Source: an uncultured Roseovarius sp. (GTDB taxonomy: Bacteria > Pseudomonadota > Alphaproteobacteria > Rhodobacterales > Rhodobacteraceae). Taken from it: a stretch of 23,151 bases of DNA. Below the pieces are notes generated by a model. It saw only the letters and a program-made list of their open reading frames with translations, was not told the origin of the DNA and ran no database searches. The translations under genes and the position numbers were made by a program. Of the stretch, positions 1 through 5,731 are shown one piece after another (position 1 is the stretch's first letter; every line of letters begins with the position of its first letter). The stretch spans positions 1 to 23,151 of the forward strand of contig CAJXKX010000002.1 of NCBI GenBank assembly GCA_913055965.1. The letters are read 5' to 3'.

Positions 1-276
1 GGTGCCGTGGCCGACATAGGCGTGGTAATAGGCCAGTTCGCGCGCCTGTTTCGCGATCGCCTCGGCGATCTCCTGGCGGCCGTAGCCGATATTGACGCAG
101 TAGAGCCCGGCGAAGCCGTCGAGCAGGCGGTTGCCGTCGCGGTCCTCGATGTAGACGCCCTTGGCGCCGGTGACGATCCGTTCCGGCATCTCGCCGCGGG
201 CGAATTGCGCGAGATGGGTGGAGGGATGGATGAAGTGGTCGCGGTCCCACTGCTCCAGCGGATCGTTTCTCAGCAT
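1..276 (-). CDS. atf: Class III aminotransferase, N-terminal part (ectoine-cluster Atf/DoeD type), cut by window edge
   Basis: The reverse strand encodes 92 residues from an ATG at 276 and runs off the left edge in frame. The segment has the start of a class III PLP-dependent aminotransferase: an LEQWDRDHFIHPSTHLAQFARGE opening, then an IEDRDGNRLLDGFAGLYCVNIGYGRQEI stretch typical of omega-amino-acid transaminases. The PLP lysine lies outside the window. It sits 48 bp downstream of ssd in the order asnC-ssd-atf, the order known from Ruegeria ectoine clusters. There the aminotransferase is assigned conversion of L-2,4-diaminobutyrate to aspartate semialdehyde, the substrate of the adjacent dehydrogenase. 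The substrate here is inferred from context; the sequence alone supports only a class III aminotransferase. The ribosome binding site (GGGAAA about 8 bases before the ATG) is weak, consistent with coupling to upstream genes. Confidence 0.85.
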   Translation of the reverse strand, partial: MLRNDPLEQWDRDHFIHPSTHLAQFARGEMPERIVTGAKGVYIEDRDGNRLLDGFAGLYCVNIGYGRQEIAEAIAKQARELAYYHAYVGHGT

Positions 277-324
277 TGTATCTGGTTTCCCGTTTTCGTG
301 GTTTCGGTTTTCCGGTGCCAGGCG

Positions 325-1800
325 TCAGCTCCAGTCCCGGCAGACATATTTGACCTCCGTAAAGGCCTCGAGCCCCAAACGCGACCCTTCGCGGCCAAGT
401 CCGGACTGTTTCATGCCGCCGAAGGGGATCGGCGCGCCGGTGACCTTGGTGCGGTTCACCGCCACCATCCCGAATTGCAGCGCCCGCGTCATCCGGTAGA
501 TGCGGCGCGGATCAACGCTGTGCAGATAGGCGATGAGGCCGAATTCCGTCGCGTTGGCGCGGCGCACCACCTCTTCCTCGGTGTCGAACGGCGTGATCGC
601 CGCGACCGGGCCGAAGGTCTCGTCGCACATGATCGCCGCCGTATCGGGCACATCGGTCAGCACGGTGGGCTGATAGAACAGCGGCCCGAGATCGTCGCGC
701 TGCCCGCCGCAGGCCAGTTTGGCACCGTGTTTCAGGGCATCGGCCACGTGCTCTTCCTGCTTTTGCACCGCTTTTTCGTTCATCAGCGGGCCGATATCGG
801 GGTCGTCCATGCCGCGCCCGAGGGTCAGTTTTTGCGTCTCCTCGGTGAAGCGGCGGCAGAATTCGTCATAGATCGCGCGCTCCACGTAGATGCGGTTGGC
901 CCCGAGGCAGTCCTGCCCGGAGGTGGCGAATTTCGCCGTGATCGATTCCTCGACCGAGGTTTCAAGATCGGCGTTGCGGAACACGATCACCGGCGCGTGG
1001 CCACCCAGTTCCATGACCAGTTTCTTCACGGTTCCGGCGCATTGGCGGTAGAGCAGCTGCCCGATATTGGTCGAGCCGGTGAAGCTGAGCGCGCGCACGC
1101 GGGTATCTTCGGTCCAGGGTTCCACCACCGTCGCCGCCCGGCCCGTCACCACGTTGAACACGCCCGCCGGGATGCCCGCGCGCTCGGCCAGTTCGGCCAG
1201 CGCCAGCGCGGAATAGGGCGTCTCGCCAGAGGGATGCGCCACCACGGTGCAGCCCGCCGCCATCGCCGCCGCCGCCTTGCGCGTGAGCATCGCGGCGGGG
1301 AAATTCCACGGCGTGACGAGCGCGGCAACGCCCACCGGCTCGAGCCACAGTTCGACCTCGGCATCGGGCAGGTGGCTGGTGACGCCCTCGATATTGGGGC
1401 GCTTGGATTCCTCGGCGTAATATTCGACGAAACTCGCCGCATAGTCGATCTCGCCGCGCGCTTCCGACAGGGGCTTGCCCTGTTCCAGTACCATGATCCG
1501 CGCCAGATCCTCCTTGTGCTCGATCATCAGGTCGAACCAGCGGCGCAGGATGGCGGAGCGGTCCTGCGGCAGGGTCATGGCCCAGTCGTCGAAGGCCTCT
1601 TGCGCGGCATCCACTGCCAGCCGCGCCTGATCGGCGGTGAGGCTCGCGACGTCACCCAGCGCGCTGCCATCGGCGGGGTTGGTGACGGCGAGGGTTTCGT
1701 TCTCCTCGCCCGCCACCCATTTGCCGCCCAGATAGGCGAAGTTGCGCACGAGGCGGGTGTCGGTGATCCCGTTACGGGTCCAGATCGCAGAGTCGGACAT
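325..1800 (-). CDS. ssd: NAD(P)-dependent semialdehyde dehydrogenase (Ssd/DoeC type)
   Basis: A complete aldehyde dehydrogenase of 491 residues, the usual ALDH length. Visible landmarks are TPWNFP (164-169, catalytic Asn166), FTGSTNIG (240-247), MELGG with general base Glu264, SGQDCLGANR with nucleophile Cys298, and DETFGP with Glu394. The closest family by sequence is succinate-semialdehyde dehydrogenase (GabD-like). In ectoine clusters this gene is assigned oxidation of L-aspartate semialdehyde to aspartate, the last step, and the location between asnC and atf supports that. I chose the ATG at 1800 over the longer frame starting at 1857 because AAAGGAGGG lies just upstream and the residues before it look like non-coding sequence. 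The usual Lys-Pro-Ala/Ser segment before TPxSA is replaced by HPSGETPYSA (189-198), so the cofactor contact may differ. Confidence 0.88.
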   Translation of the reverse strand: MSDSAIWTRNGITDTRLVRNFAYLGGKWVAGEENETLAVTNPADGSALGDVASLTADQARLAVDAAQEAFDDWAMTLPQDRSAILRRWFDLMIEHKEDLARIMVLEQGKPLSEARGEIDYAASFVEYYAEESKRPNIEGVTSHLPDAEVELWLEPVGVAALVTPWNFPAAMLTRKAAAAMAAGCTVVAHPSGETPYSALALAELAERAGIPAGVFNVVTGRAATVVEPWTEDTRVRALSFTGSTNIGQLLYRQCAGTVKKLVMELGGHAPVIVFRNADLETSVEESITAKFATSGQDCLGANRIYVERAIYDEFCRRFTEETQKLTLGRGMDDPDIGPLMNEKAVQKQEEHVADALKHGAKLACGGQRDDLGPLFYQPTVLTDVPDTAAIMCDETFGPVAAITPFDTEEEVVRRANATEFGLIAYLHSVDPRRIYRMTRALQFGMVAVNRTKVTGAPIPFGGMKQSGLGREGSRLGLEAFTEVKYVCRDWS

Positions 1801-1908
1801 GGGGCCCTCCTTTCGTGCAGAAAGATATGCTGCGCGGGCAGAGGGTGAGGCTGACATTGCGGTCGGTTAAAGATTTTTCTGGCGAAAAATCTTATTTTTA
1901 AAGACGAT
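1801..1908 (-). promoter_or_regulatory. asnC-ssd spacer with a perfect AT-rich hairpin/palindrome
   Basis: This 108-bp gap separates asnC from ssd, whereas eutB, eutC and asnC overlap. It is markedly AT-rich compared with its surroundings. It contains a perfect 10-bp inverted repeat, AAGATTTTTC at 1870-1879 and GAAAAATCTT at 1884-1893, with a 4-base loop (TGGC). It could be an operator for the neighbouring Lrp/AsnC protein, whose family favours AT-rich imperfect palindromes, or an internal terminator or RNA hairpin that sets ssd-atf expression apart. No T-run directly follows the stem on the minus strand, which weakens the terminator reading. The ssd ribosome binding site lies at the left end of the gap. 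Confidence 0.5.
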
Positions 1909-2382
1909 TCATCTGAAAAACATCTCAAGCGGGGGCAGGCGCGGGGATTTGACCGGCTTGGTCACGATATACGTGAAATATCGCGCCAGCCCGATCCGGG
2001 CCTCGAGCATCTGGTCAATCAGCCGCTGATAGGCGTCGATGTCACGGGTCACGATCTGCATCAGGTAGTCGAACCCGCCGCCCAGCGCCCAGCAGGCCGT
2101 CACCTCGCCGTAATGCTGCACGCTGTCCTCGAAGGCGCGGAAAGACGCGGGCGTGTGGTCCGCCAGTTCCACCGCGACAAAGACCGTGACATGCGGCCCC
2201 AGCTTCTTGAGGCTGATGCGGGCGTGATAGCCTTCGATCAGCCCGGCCTCTTCCAGCCGTTTGAGACGCTCCCAGCAGGGGCTCGCCGAGAGACCGACGC
2301 GGGTGGCCAGTTGCGCCTTGGTGATGCGTCCCTCATCGGCCAGCACCCGCAGGATATCGAGATCGCGCGCGTCGAGCCTCAT
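1909..2382 (-). CDS. asnC: Lrp/AsnC family transcriptional regulator of the ectoine cluster
   Basis: The 157-residue product has the normal Lrp/AsnC layout: an N-terminal winged helix-turn-helix (LDARDLDILRVLADEGRITK, then QLATRVGLSASPCWERLKRLEEAGLI to about residue 50) and a C-terminal RAM ligand-binding domain with the GGGFDYLMQIVTRD signature (about 100-115). Its ATG overlaps the stop of eutC by four bases (2379-2382), so the two are translationally coupled. In Roseobacter ectoine clusters an AsnC-type gene sits at the same place, before ssd and atf, and acts with the MocR-type repressor EnuR in controlling the pathway. Its effector cannot be read from the sequence. The AT-rich palindrome just downstream (1870-1893) is a candidate binding site. 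Confidence 0.88.
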   Translation of the reverse strand: MRLDARDLDILRVLADEGRITKAQLATRVGLSASPCWERLKRLEEAGLIEGYHARISLKKLGPHVTVFVAVELADHTPASFRAFEDSVQHYGEVTACWALGGGFDYLMQIVTRDIDAYQRLIDQMLEARIGLARYFTYIVTKPVKSPRLPPLEMFFR

Positions 2383-3368
2383 GTATGGATCACCGTGCCC
2401 ACGTCGCGGCCCGCAAGCCGCGCCATGACATGGGTGGCGATGGCGGTGTCCTGCGCGCCGGTGCCGGTGAGGTCGCAGATCGTGACCTCCGCCGCGTCAC
2501 GCCGCCCGCGCGCGCGGCCCCGGATTACGTCGCCCAGTTCCACGGGGTTCTCTTCGGCCCAGAGCCCGGCCTCGAGCGCGGCGCGCAATTCGCCAAGGCT
2601 TTGCGCCTGCGGGGCGCGGTCGGCGACGTAGAGATCGGCCTGCACCAGCGCCTGCGGGTCGATCTCGTTCTTGCCCGCCTGGTCCGATCCCATCGCGGTG
2701 ATGTGCAATTCGGGGTGCAGCCACGCGGCCTTGACGACCGGTTCGCGCGCCGGGGTGGTGGTGATCACAAGCTGGCTTGCCATCACCAGATCGGCGGCAT
2801 TATCGACCACGCGAATCTCGCAGCCGAGGTCCGACAGGTCGTCGGCGCAGGCGCGCGCCTTGTCCGTGTCCCGGCCCCAGATCAGCAGCCGGTCGAACTT
2901 GCGCACCATCCGCGCCGCCCGCGCCTGAAGCCGGGCCTGCACGCCGGTGCCGATCACCCCCGCGGTATGGACGAGGTCGGGGGCGAGGTAATGCGCCGCC
3001 ACCGCGCCCGCTGCGGCGGTGCGCAGATCGGTCAGGTAGCCGTTGTCGAGGAATACCGCCTCGACCAGCCCGGTTTGCGCCGAAAACAGGATCATCAGCC
3101 CGTTGAGGCTGGGCAATCCCAGCTTGGGGTTGTCGAAGAAACCGGGGCTGACCTTGATCGCGAACCCGTCGAAGCCGGGGATATAGGCGGTCTTCACATC
3201 CACCTCGCCATGCGCCGCGGCAAGCTCCATCGACATCACCGGCGGCATCACCACCCCGCCGTCGGAGAGCGCGCCGAACGCCCGCTCGATCACCCGAAAG
3301 GTGTCGGGATCCAGCCCCACCGCGCCACGCAATTCCGCCTCGGTCACGATCCTGATGTCATGTGCCAT
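2379..3368 (-). CDS. eutC: Ornithine cyclodeaminase/mu-crystallin family protein EutC
   Basis: The 329-residue protein belongs to the ornithine cyclodeaminase/mu-crystallin family. It has a conserved Lys in the AIKVSPG segment (about 70-76), DLRTAAAGAVAA (114-125), a dinucleotide-binding GVIGTGVQA (137-145), AMGSDQAGKNEID, and a C-terminal CDLTGTGAQDTAIA segment. Family members are NAD-dependent cyclodeaminases or imine reductases acting on amino acids. The start overlaps the end of eutB by 11 bases and the stop overlaps asnC by four, so the three genes form one translationally coupled unit. In known ectoine/hydroxyectoine clusters EutA, EutB and EutC are assigned to the hydroxyectoine branch. 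EutA is not in this window. The assignment comes from the pairing with the threonine-dehydratase-like neighbour and the eutD gene. Confidence 0.87.
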   Translation of the reverse strand: MAHDIRIVTEAELRGAVGLDPDTFRVIERAFGALSDGGVVMPPVMSMELAAAHGEVDVKTAYIPGFDGFAIKVSPGFFDNPKLGLPSLNGLMILFSAQTGLVEAVFLDNGYLTDLRTAAAGAVAAHYLAPDLVHTAGVIGTGVQARLQARAARMVRKFDRLLIWGRDTDKARACADDLSDLGCEIRVVDNAADLVMASQLVITTTPAREPVVKAAWLHPELHITAMGSDQAGKNEIDPQALVQADLYVADRAPQAQSLGELRAALEAGLWAEENPVELGDVIRGRARGRRDAAEVTICDLTGTGAQDTAIATHVMARLAGRDVGTVIHT

Positions 3369-4359
3369 ATCGCTTCCCCTCGATCACCATGTCGCCCAGC
3401 ACCACATCCTGCCCGGTCACGACCCGCGTGAACATCTCCATGTCCAGATTGCGCCCGGTGATGATGGTGGCAGTCGGGCCGGTGACACTCACCTTGCCCG
3501 CGAGCACCGCCGCGAGGCCTACCACGCAGGCCCCCTCGGCCACGATCCTGTCCTCGTAATAGAGCGCCTGCATGGCGTGGTAAATCTCCGCCTCGGTCAC
3601 CAGCACCACCTCGTCGAGCAGCTCGCGGCACATCGGAAAGCTCAGCCGGTTGCGCATCCCGATCCCGCCACCGAGGGAATCGGCGAGGCTTGCCACCTCC
3701 TCGACCTCGACGGGGCGGCCCGCGCGCAGGCTTTCATGCATGGCCGCGCCCCGGTCCATGCTGATGCCCACCACGCGGACCGACGGCTTGATCGCCCGGG
3801 CGGCCAGCGCCACCCCGGCGGCCAGCCCGCCGCCCGAGAGGGGCACGAGCAAAACCTCGATATCGGGCCGTGCCGCCATGATCTCGAGCCCGATGGTGCC
3901 CTGACCCGCGATCACAAGCGGATCGTCGAAAGGCGAGATCTCGGTGAGCCCCTCCTCGGCCACCAGCCGTTCGGCCTCGGCCTGCGCGTCGTCCTGGCTG
4001 CGGCCCACGATCCGCGCCTCGGCCCCCAGCGCGCGGATGCCGTCCACCTTGGCCTGCGGCACCAGTTCGGACATGCAGATGACCGCCCGCATCCCCCGTT
4101 CGCGCGCCGCATAGGCCACGCCGCGCCCGTGATTGCCGGTGGAGCAGCAGGTCACGCCCGCCGCCTCGCGCACCCCCGCCACGGCATTCAATGCCCCGCG
4201 CAGCTTGAACGCGCCGATAGGCTGCATGTTCTCCAGCTTGAGCAGGAACTCGTGGCCTGCCACCCCGCTCATATGGGGCGAGGGCACCAGCGGCGTGGCG
4301 TCCGCCACCGCGGCGATCACCTGTGCCGCAGCGTATATGTCGGCCAGAACGGGGCGCAT
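3358..4359 (-). CDS. eutB: Threonine dehydratase-like PLP enzyme EutB (hydroxyectoine utilization)
   Basis: A fold-type II PLP enzyme of 333 residues. It has the PLP lysine in GAFKLRGA (Lys52), the STGNHGRGVAYAA loop (73-85) and the phosphate-binding SGGGL (175-179), as in threonine/serine dehydratases, and no C-terminal ACT domain. Family chemistry is beta-elimination of a hydroxy amino acid. In ectoine clusters EutB is expected to act on a hydroxylated diaminobutyrate intermediate from hydroxyectoine, together with EutA and EutC. The ATG at 4359 is preferred over an upstream one at 4389 because AAGGAG lies six bases before it. It is the first gene of the leftward operon and is divergent from eutD, with which it shares a 174-bp regulatory gap. 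Confidence 0.87.
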   Translation of the reverse strand: MRPVLADIYAAAQVIAAVADATPLVPSPHMSGVAGHEFLLKLENMQPIGAFKLRGALNAVAGVREAAGVTCCSTGNHGRGVAYAARERGMRAVICMSELVPQAKVDGIRALGAEARIVGRSQDDAQAEAERLVAEEGLTEISPFDDPLVIAGQGTIGLEIMAARPDIEVLLVPLSGGGLAAGVALAARAIKPSVRVVGISMDRGAAMHESLRAGRPVEVEEVASLADSLGGGIGMRNRLSFPMCRELLDEVVLVTEAEIYHAMQALYYEDRIVAEGACVVGLAAVLAGKVSVTGPTATIITGRNLDMEMFTRVVTGQDVVLGDMVIEGKRYGT

Positions 4360-4533
4360 GGCGGTCTCCTTGTCTGCGGGTGCGGGCAATCTGCGCGCTG
4401 CTCGGACCCTGCGTCAACTCTGCGTCACGGAATGGTCTGAAAACGACATGAAGGGACGTATTTCTTGGGGCAGGGGCCGGGAAAATCCCCCAAGGCGGGC
4501 GGGTTAGCCCCTGGACAGATGACGGAGCGCCGC
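4360..4533. promoter_or_regulatory. Divergent eutB/eutD control region with tandem CTGCGTCA repeats
   Basis: The gap between the two divergent starts has a direct repeat CTGCGTCA at 4409-4416 and 4420-4427, a period of 11 bp or about one helical turn. Read on the minus strand, TTGACG (from 4417 down to 4412) resembles a -35 element for eutB and overlaps the repeat. A GCAGAT lies 17 bases further on as a poor -10. A 7-bp inverted repeat, CTTGGGG at 4464-4470 and CCCCAAG at 4488-4494, lies in what would be the eutD leader. A protein bound at the repeats would be placed to cover the eutB promoter. EnuR (MocR type) or the AsnC protein are candidates by context only. Confidence 0.4.
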
Positions 4534-5718
4534 ATGATCGAGAAAGACCTCCCCTTTTCGCCGCAGGAATACCAGCGCCGCCTCGACAAGACGCGCGCCG
4601 CAATGGCCGCCCGCGATCTCGACGCGATCTTTGTCACCGACCCGTCGAACCAGCACTGGATCACGGGCTATGACGGCTGGTCCTTCTACGTGCATCAGGG
4701 GGTGATCGTGCTGCCCGAAGCCGACCCGATCTGGTGGGGGCGCAACCAGGATGCCAATGGCGGCGTGCGCACGGTCTGGATGACCGATGACCGGGTGATC
4801 GGCTATGCCGACAATTACGTGCAGTCGACCGACCGCCACCCGATGCAGGACTTGGCCGAGCGCCTGCACGGCATGGGCCTTTCGACCAAGCGGATCGGCG
4901 TGGAGATGGACAATTACTACTTCTCCGCCAAGGCCATGCAGGTGTTGCGCGAGGAACTGCCCGAGGCGACGTTCCTCGATGTGACGGGGCTGGTGAACTG
5001 GCAGCGCGGGGTGAAATCCGAGGAGGAACTCGCCTTCATGCGCAAGGCGGCGGCGATCTCGGAGAAGATCACCGACGGCCTGATGGAGCGGGTGGAGCCG
5101 GGTATCCCCAAGAACGAGGTCGTGGCCGAGATCTTCCGCGACGCGATCCGGGGCGTCGAGGGCGCTTGGGGCGATTATCCCGCCATCGTGCCGCTTTTGC
5201 CCTCGGGGTCGGATGCCGCCGCCCCGCACCTGACGTGGAACGGGCGCGAATTCGCCACCGGCGAAGCGACGTTCTTCGAGATTTCGGGCTGTTACCGGCG
5301 CTATCACGCGCCGTTCTGCCGCACGCTGTTCCTTGGCAAGCCGCCGCAATTCCTGCTCGATGCCGAGCGCGCGCTGGTCGAGGGGCTGGAGGCGGGGCTG
5401 GAGGCCGCGACCGCGGGCAGCCGGGCCTGCGACGTGGCCAACGCGCTGGCCGCCCCGCTGGAGCGTGCGGGCATCGAGCGCGGCGCGCGCTGCGGCTATC
5501 CCATCGGCCTCAGCTACCCGCCCGACTGGGGCGAGCGCACCATCTCGCTGCGCTCCGAGGACGAGACGGTGCTGGAGCCGGGCATGACGTTTCACTTCAT
5601 GCCGGGGCTGTGGATGTCGGATTGGGGGCTGGAAATCACCGAATCGATCCTCATCAAGGAAACCGGCCCCGCCGAGACCTTCTGCAACCGCCCGCGCAAG
5701 ATGTATGTGAAGGAGTGA
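4534..5718 (+). CDS. eutD: Ectoine hydrolase EutD/DoeA (M24 creatinase-like)
   Basis: The 394-residue product has a creatinase/prolidase-like N-terminal domain (to about 160), with the stretches ITGYDGWSFYVHQ (43-55) and WWGRNQDANGG (67-77) that I associate with ectoine hydrolases. A pita-bread M24 domain follows. In place of the metal-binding Asp pair of true aminopeptidases it reads FFEISGCYRRYHAPFCRT (247-264), and His232 sits in APHLTW. This fits the creatinase-like hydrolase branch rather than a dimetal peptidase. EutD hydrolyses ectoine to N-acetyl-diaminobutyrate, which the deacetylase EutE/DoeB normally deacetylates. I chose ATG 4534 because GGAG lies seven bases upstream; an in-frame ATG at 4519 has no such site. 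The gene is divergent from eutB and ends 13 bp from a convergent restriction-modification gene. Confidence 0.88.
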   Translation: MIEKDLPFSPQEYQRRLDKTRAAMAARDLDAIFVTDPSNQHWITGYDGWSFYVHQGVIVLPEADPIWWGRNQDANGGVRTVWMTDDRVIGYADNYVQSTDRHPMQDLAERLHGMGLSTKRIGVEMDNYYFSAKAMQVLREELPEATFLDVTGLVNWQRGVKSEEELAFMRKAAAISEKITDGLMERVEPGIPKNEVVAEIFRDAIRGVEGAWGDYPAIVPLLPSGSDAAAPHLTWNGREFATGEATFFEISGCYRRYHAPFCRTLFLGKPPQFLLDAERALVEGLEAGLEAATAGSRACDVANALAAPLERAGIERGARCGYPIGLSYPPDWGERTISLRSEDETVLEPGMTFHFMPGLWMSDWGLEITESILIKETGPAETFCNRPRKMYVKE

Positions 5719-5731
5719 GGGGGCGGGGGCG

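Noticed and set aside
7..1848. 613-codon plus-strand open frame opposite ssd and atf
   Set aside because: Its translation is His/Arg/Gly/Asp-rich with no motif, and the opposite strand encodes a textbook aldehyde dehydrogenase. It is a shadow caused by high GC.
4464..4494. 7-bp inverted repeat in the eutD leader as an attenuator
   Set aside because: The loop is 17 bases and no T-run or leader peptide is seen; left only as a note in the control region.
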